The position numbers were made by a program, and so were the translations under genes. The notes under the pieces were generated by a model, which worked only from the letters and a program-made list of their open reading frames with translations, was not told the origin of the DNA and ran no database searches. A stretch of 64,000 nt of DNA, from NCBI GenBank assembly GCA_008931825.1, contig QXVZ01008373.1:142098-206097 (forward strand), read 5' to 3'. This DNA comes from Phallusia fumigata (Eukaryota; Chordata; Ascidiacea; Phlebobranchia; Ascidiidae). This document shows positions 32,661 to 45,472 of this stretch, piece after piece; the first letter of the stretch is position 1; every line of letters starts with the position of its first letter.

Positions 32661-35600
32661 CGACAGGCTTCACTTTTCTCAAAACTGAATTTCAACTCTA
32701 TTTTTAACTCAAAACAAAAAGTCAAAATGTTTGTTATTAAACTACAGCATTAACGCCGACTTTTTTGTATTATATTTACATCGTTTTGTACTACCTTTAT
32801 CATGCCGATTTAAAATCTTAAGTACGAAGTAGTTTATTTGAGAGCGTACATGATTTTAATACTTTTCTATTGCTTTTTCGTTCTTGTGTAATAGGGTCGA
32901 ACAAAAGATTTACAAAAATAAAAATAATTCAAATCCATTGAAGATGATATACTACCTCCGAAAAATGCGTAGTAAATACTTTAGTGCAAGAGATGGTATG
33001 ATGCTAGATTAGGCACATTTGGGAATTTGGTGCTTCTAAAGCAAGTGCATGTTGTGTTTATTTTACGCTGTCAGCTTAACGTCTGGCCTACCATATGAAA
33101 CCCCTCTGACAGCCAGAAAATGACCATTTCGCCTACATTAGAGCGATTGACCAAAACGTTGGTCAAACTACCGCCCATTGCTGTGTGTGGGGCAAATGTC
33201 CGAAGACAAAAGAAATTGTTTTCAATGTTAACATGATACTCTCTTACTCGTATACAATGGAACAGTTATCAATCAAAGTCAAAAGTTGTTTTGTTTGGAC
33301 AAGGACATTAAAATGTGGTAGCATACAGTTTGGGCTGAAAACAAGGCATAGAAATACTGGTTAAGGTCAGGTCAGGAGCTTTATAAAACCTTTCAAGCCC
33401 GGTTTTGCTAAGCATGGCAACGGCAAGTTTTATTTCAAATTACCCGTGTTTGATTTTGCTTTACTATGTACCAAAAAGTTTATCCGTAAAACACATGTAG
33501 AAGTCTCCACATGCTTAGGTTTGATTGGTTTAGGTTTCCTTCTAATTTTAGCTCGAACTGTCAACAAAGTGCTTTCAAAACTGTCAACATGTTTTACAGG
33601 GTGTACTAACTTAAAAGCTTGCTCGACGGTTATCTTTCGTGCTAATCTAGTGTCAATAATGTAATACTAGTTTGTCAAGCAGCCATTCGTCAAGCAAAAG
33701 GGTGTGTGACGAATGTCATGTGATACAACAACACCAAACCCTTTGGTCCAGTGGACCGAAAGGCCACACAAAAGTACTGTAACACAATATTGTTGTTTTC
33801 GCTGGGCAGATATGAGTTGTAACGCAGCTCTGAGGTTTTAGTGTCGAATATTGACTGGCTCGTTATGTCTGAACTCACAGCTCCATTAAAGTACTTTCAA
33901 GTGTTTATATTGCAAAGCTATCTACTGTTTCGTCATTCAGGATTGATTGTGAAATTTTATCATTGGATTGGTGCTAGAAAAGATATTTAATGCCTGAATT
34001 AGACATGCTTGTACAGCTGTTTTCGTAGTTAGGAGGCTTTCACGCAGTTTTGAGCTGAATGAAAGGCTAGAAATAGATCACTATTATGTCTGCGGACTTT
34101 TAAGCACCACATCTAATGTTTGAATTGACAGCTAACTGGTAGTGAATTCCGTTCCTACATGTAAGGACACGATTGTAGCAATATAGTAATGTTTATGCAC
34201 AAGCGAAGGAAACTTCAGTTTATTTGAAACAATTGGTAATGTGACAGTATTAAACTGCTGGCGCCAGCAGTTGTGAAAACAAAGAATGTAAAATTGTATT
34301 TATTCTCAGGAAAGTCTAAAACAATGTGACGATGGTTACGTATGTATTATCCTCGGAAGATCGCCTTTGTAACATACTTATTTTAGCATGTAACTTTTTG
34401 CTACAACTCGAGTGCCATTATCAAATACTTACGTGCCACGTGTTGGACACCTCTGTCTCAGAACCATATTTGTTTGCACCGGACCCTTCGCAGGATCCAT
34501 ACGCGTCACATCTTCTCTCTTTTTCTTCTCACCTGAACGTATTGTAGCATGAGTCGTATTTAGTCTTTGTGGGGCGCGGACAAAAATACCAAAGGCGAGG
34601 GTCTTTTTTTCAACATGTTTATGATCTGATACAAATTTTAGATTGATTTGCTGAAACAACAATAACTAAGATAAAAGTGGCCGAGTAAAAACAATGAGGA
34701 AATTGAAGCAAAGCCACGAAACAGTCATTTTAACTTCTTGAACCCCTTTTTCTGTGACCTGGGAGCATTTTTTTCCCAATCCAGCGCTGGTCGTAACCGA
34801 AAATCATGACTGTCAGCTTTTGGGGTAAAGACTTCCAATTGCACAGGCGAATATATATATGACGAAGGCAGTTGCTAATTGATGACGGTGTCAGCTTCGA
34901 TTCTATCGCAAATGCATAGCAGAGATTGCAGATAACCTTTCCGTGTCCTGCAGAACCTTGCTATTTTGTGTTGCGCGGTGACAGGTTGGTGTGTTTTGTG
35001 AACCGGCGGATTAAGTTTGGTTGCACGCAAGCCGGCCGATAATCTTGCATCTAATCGTGCAATCCTGTTTCGTAGTTATCGTATAATCTGTCAATCAACG
35101 TCAAAATGCCGTCAGTTTGAATCTTTCATGTACAAGTATGTTTTCTTTTATTGCAAGTTTATTCTATCTGGTAAAATGTTTGCACAAAATCGTATGAGTA
35201 AGACTCCGTATGAGGCTTAGTTTAAGGGTTTGCAAAAAGTAAATGCTTGGCCTGGATGTTAACTTACAATTAGACATGTGTTTGTTCTTCTAAATTACTT
35301 TGAAGCGTTGCTACTGCTTTCCTGGTGTTACCCACAAACGTTAACTCGCAAATCTTAACATGCATACACAGGTGATTCAAAAGATAAAACAAGGCCCGAT
35401 TTTTTGGTAAAGACCCGATTCGAAGCTCCGTCACGTTGATCTCGCGTTGACGGGCGCGTTTTGTTTTATGTCTCAATTCGCGCGAGAAAGCTTCTGACGT
35501 ATGCACAAAGGTTAATGCTTGCGACGTCACAATGCGGCGCTGACCAGTAATCGTATTAGCCCGCGATTACCGCCGTGCACTTGACCGAGCCTTCGCGTTT

Positions 35601-36936
35601 CAGTCTTAAAAGGCCGTTGCAGTGACATTGTCTTAACTAGCTCAATTATGAGTGTTTTATCTGCGTGTGCAAAGTGTACATACCTATATGTGGTTTACCT
35701 ACATTATGCGGTTTTCAGTTGAGTTCGCTCTTATCAAAAACCCCAGTGATCGAGCGAGGAATCTGAATAAAGTTTAGTTAAGAGTCGTAAAATCAACAGT
35801 TTTCGAGTTGTTACGGTTTGGTCTGATACCTTTGTTGGAGCGCCATTGGTTATGCAATATTTCTGGTTTGCTTTTGGCTAGGTTGTAGACTAGATCGAAC
35901 TTTGCTCACAGAAGAAATAGGGATTTACACACTAGAATTTAAAAGGGGGTAATATTGGAACAAAGCCAGTTTTTTTACCCAAAATCGTTGATGTGATATT
36001 GTGCAGATTAAATTGTTTTGATTTTGACGAATTTTAATTTCGTAGTTAAAATGAAAACCCGTCGCCACCATGTAGTTATAATAAGCCGCTGTTTTAAGCC
36101 TTGTCCCTTAATCCTGCCTGTAAAGCGTGCGATAGTTTGAAGGGTCACCTAAGCACGTAGCACAAGGACGGATTAAAACTGGGGTATTCGAAATTGACTT
36201 TCATATAATCGACCACATGGGGCGCACATAAGCTATACGTCACCGAAAGTTGAAAAACGGTTTGAGATTGTCATGTTCAAATTACGTTCGTTTCCAACTT
36301 ACGGAGATCATTTTCTTGTGTGCATCTCCGGTATGTAAACCAATGATTCAGCTAAAACTGGAAACACTTTATTTATTTTTAAACAGTGCAAATGTACCTC
36401 AAAAAGCGACAACGCGTATGGGCGCCGGGCCAACGTTTTTCCTGGAAACGTTTTTAAAACCCAATTGTTTCGTTCAACAACGAAAAATGTACAAACTTTT
36501 GCGAAAATGAACTGAGGGAAAGGTTAAGTTACTTATGCTGATAAGAAACTCCGGGACACCTTGAATCTCAGTTCTGTATCTGTGATCTACGAGACAAAGG
36601 TGTCACCATGATAGATTGCCAGTTCATTACAATATCATGATAAGCATAAAAAGTGTCTGAATCGACTATGCAAGCAGATATGCATATCCTCAAAGGCTTG
36701 AAAACATGTAGAACGGGATGCAAGGACTCGTTAGAAAACATTGACGATGCAATGTTTGTTTTGATTCTTGGGAAAAGCGTACTGGGTGTTGATTCAACGG
36801 AACACTGAGACCGGCGATCGGGACAGGGTCTAAATATAACCGCTCGCCGAAAGTTAATTGTTGGTTGTCGTGTGAAGCGGGCGACTGAAGCGACGACTCC
36901 GATGTCAGATTGAACAACCTTGCCGACCTTGCGGGG

Positions 36937-36960
36937 CGGCGAGTTTATTTATACACGCGG
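36937..36960 (-). promoter_or_regulatory. Candidate TATA-type core promoter, minus strand
   Basis: The minus strand reads GCGTGTATAAATAAACTCGC, a TATA box in a GC-rich setting unlike its surroundings. The sequence reading leftwards from it is GC-richer than average and open for about 75 codons, but has no ATG near its start. No gene could be attached, so a noncoding transcript or chance are equally possible. Confidence 0.2.
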
Positions 36961-37988
36961 CGAAGTATTTTTGATTTGAAAAATGGCGCCGGGTGAAGTT
37001 TTTGCAACGATTGCGCTGCACAGGAGATTTTAATGTGATGATTTGCAAGATTGTGCACACCCGGGCAACGACAACCTTCAATTTTTGGGTGACGTAATTA
37101 CTACACGCGTTGCAAAAAGTGCCAACTCATTGTAGATGTGGAATTTTTAAACCGCGGCGAGATACGTTCGTACAGACGTTCCTGCACTAAACTAATCATA
37201 ATATTGATTTAAAAGTAAAATATTAAAATTACTGTTTAGTCAAAATTTTATTACATTTCAAAAGACTATGCGCGCAGACAATGCACATTTCCATTTCTTT
37301 CCGTTTTATATTCGATCAATAATTTAAAGAATGTCCAAAAAGCCCGCTAAACTCATCAACTTTGACAACAGTTTGGTCATTGCCGACACCAATTCACATT
37401 TGAAAACTGATAATGTTAAATGCGTCAGCTAAGTAGTCTGTACTTAAAGGTGTTGTCGTATAACGGGTTATGTTTCAAACAGATGGGAAAATTGGCCCCA
37501 AGAATTTGACAGCTTTAAATGGGTCATATACAGTTATGTAATCGGTTGTAATGTGGAACCACTTGCTTAGTGTGTCTACTATGCAAAGTAAACTTAGTTT
37601 AACTTCGGTTGGAAAAAGGTAAATTGAAAGCCGAGTTATTTATCAATTCTAAAACATTTGGGATTCCGTTGTTTCCGCTTTAAAAAAATTTTGGCCAACT
37701 TCAAACAATAAGGTCTCGAGAAAAATGAGCAGCGTTGTCGCAGTATTTTGCAAAATTGGCGCTTGAATTTTATTGAGACGTTTGCTTATTACGCAAGTAT
37801 TTAGGTCAGCTGTTTCAGGGCCAATTTTCTTCACAAACTGTTTACAAATAAAACAGTTTTGCTCATAAGTTGTTGGTAAAAATATTAGGGAAGACTTGTT
37901 TTTACTCATGCTCATTTTCTCATGTTTATTTTGGAAACCGCAATCGGTGCCCCAAATTCCTTGTAGCAAGATAGGGAGGCCCTAGTAC

Positions 37989-38293
37989 AGTGATTCTCAA
38001 CCTTTTTTATTCCTTGTGCTCGTTTAACCAATATTTGAAGCTAAAATGACCCCAACGAACATTGATTATGTAAACAATATGTTTATGTCAGTAAATTAGA
38101 AAGAGAATTAACCTGTTAAAATCGGCACACCTTTTAGACTTTAATAATTATTATTACAAAATTATTAGTATTGGCTTTTGAAAGATGTTTTATTTAATCA
38201 ATCAATGAAAAGAATTTGTCGAAAACACACAAAAAAACCTTGCAAATGCAAACTCCAACGCGAGTGGGGAATCCCCCCGGTTGAGTATCTCTA
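37989..38293. mobile_element. hAT-type non-autonomous element with perfect target-site duplication
   Basis: Ends CAGTGATTCTCAACC and, inverted, TAGAGATACTCAACC. Flanked by identical 8-bp repeats CCCTAGTA at 37981-37988 and 38294-38301. It is 305 bp, AT-rich inside, no ORF. Confidence 0.88.
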
Positions 38294-41052
38294 CCCTAGT
38301 AATTCCTGAGATATCGTGACAAGTCGTGTTTTTAACGGGACGGATTCCCGCGAAAATAGCTAAAGCGATTTAGCCGCTTATGTGGAAATTCGGCCCAAGC
38401 TGAAGACCCGACGCTGACGGCACGCAAAGTTCGAGGCCGGTCAAGAAGGTTTATTTTCAGAAACAACATTTTTTTCACGGCCGCTCGTTTTTAACCAAAA
38501 AATTTCTATTTAGAATTTTCCTTGCGTGTTGTGGAGGTCATCCTAAGGTTATTGTAAACGCCACAGTGATAAGCTGGTAAATGTATTAAACCGATGCGTT
38601 TTCAGGGGCTGAAAAAAACGAATGTACTTGCAGTCAAGTGTAAGGGAAAACGGATTTGCAAAAGTCTATTTGGTTAGCCATGTCTGGGCAAAACTTATGT
38701 TACGCTGAATTTAGCTAAAGTTCGTTACGCGCTAATCTATGATTATCTGAGGGGTAAAGCGATCGCCACCTGTATCTTATCTTTATCAAACTGTTGTGAC
38801 GTCACAGTGGAAGTTTGCAATTCCAATTTTGGCCGGTTGCCAATTAATTATCACGTTTTCCTCGGGTCGGTTATGATTCAGACGTTTCAAAAAATAAATG
38901 ATGAGTTTTTGATGATTATACGTATATCGAAGAACTAGTAAAACAATTTGCGACAAATTACCATTTCGTTTAAGCAGTTCGTGGTCTTATGTTTCTAAAC
39001 TACCGGTCTATATATAGGCTTTGATGTATAGGTTTTTAAATACATTCAAGTCGGTATGTTGGTTAATCATAGGTTATTTGAATCTACAAAAAAAGTCAAC
39101 GCAATTTGTACTCCATAGTAAATAATTCGGTCTGAAGTGTTTTTAGTGAAGATAACCTGCGAGCAAGAATCCAAAGGGCTGAACGTCAAAATAGTTGCGT
39201 TATCAACCTGTTTATGCTTTTCAGTAATATGCAAAAAAACTCAGAAATACAAATCTTATGTCACAAGTCACAAGGTTGTAAGTTGAATTCCAGCTAATAC
39301 CGCCTTCGATGTGTTTACCTTTAAATTTGCATTTTCCCAACAAGCATAAAAAGCGTAACAAAATAAGAAGGGATAAAAAAAAGCTCTCATCACGATCATT
39401 GAAAACCTTGTTCAAATAGAAAACACGATATGCCAATTGGGTAAAATGCGTTTCTCTCTCCGATTTATAATCCGCATTTTGATGAGTTCAGCTTGGGTCT
39501 TCGGCATGATTTCTCTTCTTTGGATTTTAAAATACATGGCGGTAACTTAAATGTTAAATTCAACATACCAATCAATACAATAATATACCTTATCAAAGTG
39601 CCGATCGATAACGTCGAGTGACGAACACGTAATACCCCAACACCGAAACGCAAGGTTATATCTCGTCGATCAAAGCCTGACTGTGACGTAACATAACACC
39701 TTCTAGTGTCGAAGCAACCATGTCATCGTCTTAGTATGGCGTTAAGCTATCTTTCGAAGCGCTGGTTCGACAGTTTTAACCCTATCGTGGTTGTCACTAG
39801 GGTATTATGTAGCTGTGTTGGCAAATCATTCTTTCCGGGTGCTAATCCCGACAAGCTGTTTCCCCTGATAAGGCGTATAGTTTTACGTGTAAATATTACT
39901 GAAATCACGCAAAAAATGGTGATTAGGGAGTGTGACTATAACGATGATATGACTCTACTGTAACTAAATCAATTTCAGTACAGGGTGTAGTTGACTCGCC
40001 GGCCTGACTAAAGCAAATCTTAACCCAAATTTTTCTTAAGTACAAGACTCAAAACCATTTCTGTTTACCACAATAATAATATGATTTTGCGTTCGAAAAG
40101 CAAGCACACGCGTCTAACAATCGGCTGTGTGCGAAAATAGACTGTAAATTAGTGCAAAATTGTTGTTTATTGCCACCAAATGAAGCATTATCGGAAACCA
40201 CATATTCATGAACATTCGATTACGTCTAATACATTACATTACGGTTATTAGTAACGGTATTGATTGTTCATTTTATGTTTTGTTTGAAGACGACAGCAAC
40301 TAAATACATATTTAGGGTTTGTATTCGATACGGGATTTTTGCAAAACGTGTTTGTAAACGGGGTTTTCATTTGACAAAAAATTGCAATGTAAGATTTGTC
40401 GAGAGAAAAAAAAAACAGTTTTTGGAAAGGTTCATTGTTTGTTTGATCTAATTTGTGTAAATGTATGCCAAAAATCAGTAGGGGCTCGTAAAAGTGAAGG
40501 TAATTGAAAGTGAAGGTTTTTGCCGATACTGTAGTGAACAAACATTAACACAAACAATTATTAATTAGTCAGTCGTCTGAAGGGCCACTCGCTCCGTAAT
40601 TTGTGCATACACTTCCAATATCTGCTTGTTACTTGTAATTACAGTTGCATTGCGGATTGGTAGCCGTAATTTGTACATGATTATATATGTGACGCATTTT
40701 TAGACGCCTTATTTTAAAGCAAGATAGATTTTAAGCAAACGCGATGCGATATCGCTTTATTTAACTGAAGGGTGTGGTTGTTAAAGTTCGGATAAAACAT
40801 ATTTTTTTAAAGATCCTAAAATATGTTTAACGTTTAATAACATTTTAACTGTTTGTAAAAAGGCACTAACTTAGGTCCTAGTAAACGTACAACTAGCGGA
40901 GAGCCCAATTCGCGTCTTGTTTGGTGACAGGTAGGCCTAAATACACGCAGTCCGTTGTTGTGTTATAACCGCGCTGTAATCTGATGACAGTGTGTTCTTA
41001 TCTATTTGCCGCCCCTGGAAGGCACGGCGGACAAAAAAAGCTCCAGTTTGCG

Positions 41053-41148
41053 TCTATATATGTCACTATATAACGTGACAAGTTGGCATTCAGTATTTTT
41101 CACACCTGCAGAGAGCAGGAAATTAGAGAATGCAAGATGGCCGTAAGT
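41053..41148 (+). promoter_or_regulatory. Candidate core promoter and short first exon
   Basis: TATA-like CTATATAACG at 41067-41076 is followed by a possible initiator (TTCAGTATT) about 15-25 bp on. A start-like CAAGATGGCC at 41133-41142 is joined directly to a strong donor GTAAGTG at 41143. This resembles a first exon carrying only Met-Ala. The next convincing plus-strand exon is the receptor start at 45473; joining ATGGCC to its upstream acceptor (45465) gives a different frame, so it would act as an upstream ORF. Speculative. Confidence 0.3.
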
Positions 41149-42817
41149 GTTAGGTGAAATTAACGCAGTCAATTTAAAACATAACTGTCAGAGAGGTTGT
41201 ACAAAGTAAATTCATTTGAATGTGTCAACATTTGCCGTTGTCATCGGCCAAAAAACTAGAAGCTTTAAACCGCGCGTTAAATACAAATGGGAAAAAAAGG
41301 AAAGCGTAGTAAGCTTTAGCATTATCAACGTGGTGGATTAGGTTTGTATAACCGACGTGCGAACAATCTTTTATGTTTGCCTGATAAAAACCTGTGTTGT
41401 TTTGCTTGGAAAACCAAATACCGCATAAACTTACAATTGACACACATTTGAAACAGTTTTTCTAAGTTTCTTACAATGAAAGACATGACCTCATAGAACC
41501 TTTAGGTTGTGGAAAAATTCCGTGTGCCTTTGAAGAGTGCCATATGTAGAAGTGTGTGGCAGCAAACACCTAATCAAAATGATTTACCCGTGGTCAATAC
41601 GGTTTCGTCACAACAGCTACTTAAATTAGTTCGTCCCTGTCAAAACACGCGCAGTCGAAATTAGCAGAGCCGGGCCATTTATCTTAATTAAGCAGGAATC
41701 GATCCAGCCGACTGGTGCAGTTTTATACAAGCAATAAAGTAACGTTTTGCTCGTTGGTCTGTTTTAAGCAACATCTGGGAGAAGGTAATGTGGACGTTCT
41801 TAAAAACGCACAACTCTCTGTGACATCACAAGGCCAGAGCAAACAGATTATCTGTGTTTAAGTCGCGGTGCATGTAAATGCGTGTGTTTTGGCCCTGCAA
41901 CGCGGAAAAGCGATTCGTTTCGGGGGCTATTGATGAATGCTGTACATGGAATTGAAATGTGAGTTGAAATGTCATTACCGAAATAAAACTTTATTTAGAA
42001 TATGTACAAATGCATAGACACGAAAAATGTTTTATGAGCCCTCGACAAAAAAGCTGGTATGACTGTTGATTTAACGGGGCGAACGTTGGGTACAAAGTTG
42101 ATGTGAGGTAAAAATAATAACGAGAAATGCGAAAAGTTGCGATGCAACTCCTAAAAGGATTCGGAAATAGTTTGGGTGCTGCAAAAAATGTGGAAACGCT
42201 GTAATGGATACTTGAAGCTGTTTAAATTGAATATGCTGCAAATGACGTGTTATTAGCGAAACCACTTCATGCTACTTCATGAACGTTCTCAATTAAACTG
42301 ATACGACATGAAATATAATTAATCCTGTCACATTCCTGCCAATTGAAAGAAGAGTTAGCGGGCGCCTTTGCCTAGGATTTACGAAATCCCAAACCCCATT
42401 GAACTGCGAATCCCTAAGAGGATCGAGCTGAACATAGTTCAGTATGGACGTTTTTTTAATACAAACAAACAATCTTAATGACCTTGACACAGTGCCGTGC
42501 AAGGCGCGGTTTATCATGCAGCCCAATTACTGCGCTATGTACTGATGTGACCAGTTGCGTGTGAACAAATTGCCTGTTCACCGAAGCCTTGTGTGTTTAT
42601 GACCGAGCCCCCCTTTTTCCTTTGCTTCGTCGTCTCTGTAACCTGGTTCAGGATAAGGTCATTTGCTCAGTTGGCTCAGTGAGGGACAGTGGACGTTCCG
42701 AAGGGACTGTTAAGAGGATGTAACAATGTACATCTGATATTTAAAACTTGTTTCAAATATAGTCAACATATAGAGGTTGTTTAGATTCTACATTTTAATA
42801 CTTGTATTATTTTAATG

Positions 42818-43056
42818 CAGTGGTTCTGAACTTGAGAGTATTTACCCCTCAAGGGGTGATTATGGTTTTTTTGGTTCTGTTGCACTAAAATATTTAAAAA
42901 TTTGAAGAATATAGAGTTTTTCGTGTGTTCATTTGTCGTTTCGTTTCATATAACGCCTTCGGTGATGTTAAGCTGCAATTTGTTATTCTTTAAAAGAGGG
43001 TAATTGAAATCCATCAAATCTTCCCAAGGGTAAAAGTATTAAAAAAAGAACCACCG
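42818..43056. mobile_element. hAT-type non-autonomous element
   Basis: Left end CAGTGGTTCTGAACTTGAG, right end inverted CGGTGGTTCTTTTTTT. Flanks TTTTAATG (42810-42817) and GCTTAATG (43057-43064) agree in six of eight bases. Both subterminal regions carry 'tacccct' or 'ttaccc'. 239 bp, no ORF. Confidence 0.65.
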
Positions 43057-44263
43057 GCTTAATGCGTTAAGTTTACTTCGCTTGAAACAGACGCCAGGGC
43101 ACGGAAACTAAATGCGCAAGCAGAAAGGTACCACCTAACAAATAAAACATTTGGGACAAAAATAATACGGATGGTACAAATTAAGGTAATTTGCGCCGCA
43201 TCTGCACGTTGGAAAAGTGCCGAAGTCCAAGTTTATTTCAGGAATTTCAAAAATAGTACACAGGGAATCATGCGGTCCCAGTGCAGGGTACGCGGCAGTA
43301 CTAAAGAGACTTCGTGCTCTAATCCCAAATCCTGCATCCCGCGATCAAAGGGCAAAATGTGACCTCTAATCAACGACACGTACGTCACGAAGGCGTTAAT
43401 GACGTCACATATGTTCGGCGCGGCGTGTTTCGTAAGCAAACCATGTGCTAAAGTCGGTTTGAGGTTTAGAGGTGTCTGGCGTTATCTTGGTTTGAACTGT
43501 TGTACCTGGTAGGATCTGATGTGCATAACCTGTTGTTAGCTATTTTTGTACCCTTGCTAACCCATTGTTTCAAGCTTGGCTAAAGTCCCTGAAAATTGCA
43601 GGGATTACTTGGGAAGTTAAACCCTGTGTTATTGGATTATGTTCCATTTTTAGTGGTTTATATTACTTTAGCTTGCAAGTGAGACTTACCAAGCAAAATG
43701 CATGGTTGTTCACATCATTGAGAACATGTTTCATCAGTTCGACAGTTCTGTCTAATGAAGCCGCCCTAAATGATTTAGTGAAATTCATTTGACATAAAAT
43801 TGCTAGACGTCGTTAAAGCATTAAGAGAAATATACAGCACATCACGGGACGTTAGAAGCTGTTTTACGACCGCCTCGTTAATATATCTGTAGACAAACGA
43901 CTTTGCAGGCATCGTAAATCTGTCGGCGATGTTTCACAACGATGATGTTGTTATGACTTGCATGCAGCCACAACCTCCTATACCTTAAGCATGCAAGAAC
44001 TGTTAATGTAAGTTCAATGTAAAAAACGAAAGTAGTTCGGTGTTGGTTGGTTTGGGAGGGCAAAACCAAAAGTACATTTAATTTGCGCTTTATTTCAATC
44101 GGTAATTTTAAAATTATGCACGTGTTTTCGTTAAAAACCGGGTTAGGTAAACGAATGTTGAATTTAAAATCGATATCTGTTTTAAACATTGCTGTTCTAA
44201 ACTAACTTAAGCCTAAGGGCAATCCAGTGTGTCAATTGCAACATAAGGTGCATTAACCCAATA

Positions 44264-44560
44264 CAATGGTTTCAAACTTTTTCTTGGTTTGCGGCATCTG
44301 TTTGCAGACACTTGTAAATCGCGGCATTCATAGCTGCTTACATAGCAATTACAAAAAGAACAATATGAAGTAAACTTTCATTTGCATTTTATTTATTAGG
44401 TATGGGTAAGAATCAAGTCAGTTTGTTTTGCAAGCATTGTTTGTTGCATACCTGGTAATACTTTACTCAATCAAAAAACATTTCTATTAAATTGGTCGCG
44501 GCACCCTGAGACCTTCGAACGACAACCTCGTGCGCCGCGGCACACCGGTTGGGAAACACG
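44264..44560. mobile_element. hAT-type non-autonomous element
   Basis: Left end CAATGGTTTCAAACTTTTTC, right end inverted CGTGTTTCCCAACCGGTGTG with the 'gccgcggc' phrase common near hAT ends. Flanks ACCCAATA (44256-44263) and ACCTAATG (44561-44568) agree in six of eight bases. 297 bp, no ORF. Confidence 0.65.
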
Positions 44561-45472
44561 ACCTAATGAATACAATAACACCGATAATATTACTTTGGAC
44601 TTTCGCTTAAGACGCATGCACGCAAAGTGATTTGTGGTCTCTTGACAGAGTTACAAAACATGTTGTTCCATCCCTGTCTGGCACTTTGACTGTTTCTTCA
44701 CTGCTTCTTATCTCCTAATGGCAATTAATCCGCTCTTAAAGCTACAGCGGAAACATGCTTTACTCCTGAAATCAATCGTGATTAAAATTCCACGACCACG
44801 CGCTTGAAATTTAATGGCAGTTCTTAAACTGATTACATCACGTGTATATGTAGAAATGGCACCAAACAGGAGATGCTGCCCTGGGTACAGCAACAAGTTT
44901 GAATTTGTCGGACTTTGGTACCTCAGGTGTCAGTCTATGGACACACGAGCACACCGTAGGCTGCGCTCGAATACCTGATCAGTAAGTGTTAAGATGTAAC
45001 ATTAAACAGGCAACTTGTACATGTTATAGGAAACTAATGTTAAGACTCGTTTTATGTTTATGTAGCCTATTGTCTGATTCTTGTTTCATGGTAAAATTTG
45101 TTTCCAAACGCGTTACTATTTAGTATGCAGGGGTCAAGTAATCTCGTATTGGTACCAAAGTGGTTTGTTCATTGTTAAACCAAGTTTTTTGTTTTAATCT
45201 GGTAAAAATGTATGAGTATATTGTATTGGTTGCCATTTCATCTTTGCTGATATACACACTGTCTTGGCGTTGGTGTTTGGGCAAATAAAGCGCCTTTGTG
45301 GAATCTGCAATCATTACACTGTTGTATCTCCATTGCTTGCCACCGAAATTAACTTCAACGTGTTTTAACTACTTTTTAGGTTGAATAGCATACAGGTTAA
45401 TACGGTAACGAGTTGCATCTGTCAGAAAGAATCACACTTAATTCCATCAAGTAAAGCAGTTTCAGTCCTCAA

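Larger units (their letters stand above)
31384..45472. other. 14-kb region without a recognisable gene between ABCF2 (5' end) and the GnRH-receptor-like gene
   Basis: Divergent spacer; the adjoining promoter of ABCF2 is expected just right of 31383. All ORFs here are short and match no family I know. It holds a SINE (about 32353-32660), hAT relics (37989, 42818, 44264) and two candidate core promoters (about 36950 minus, 41068 plus). The rest is ordinary AT-rich sequence to the eye. It could contain enhancers for the receptor gene. Confidence 0.5.

Noticed and set aside
33446-33664. Plus ORF of 72 residues with a hydrophobic stretch
   Set aside because: No splice context, no conserved motif and typical length for chance ORFs in this sequence.
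36690-36917. Minus ORF of 75 residues
   Set aside because: Its start is TTG, no ATG is near, and no family is recognised; kept only as a weak promoter observation.
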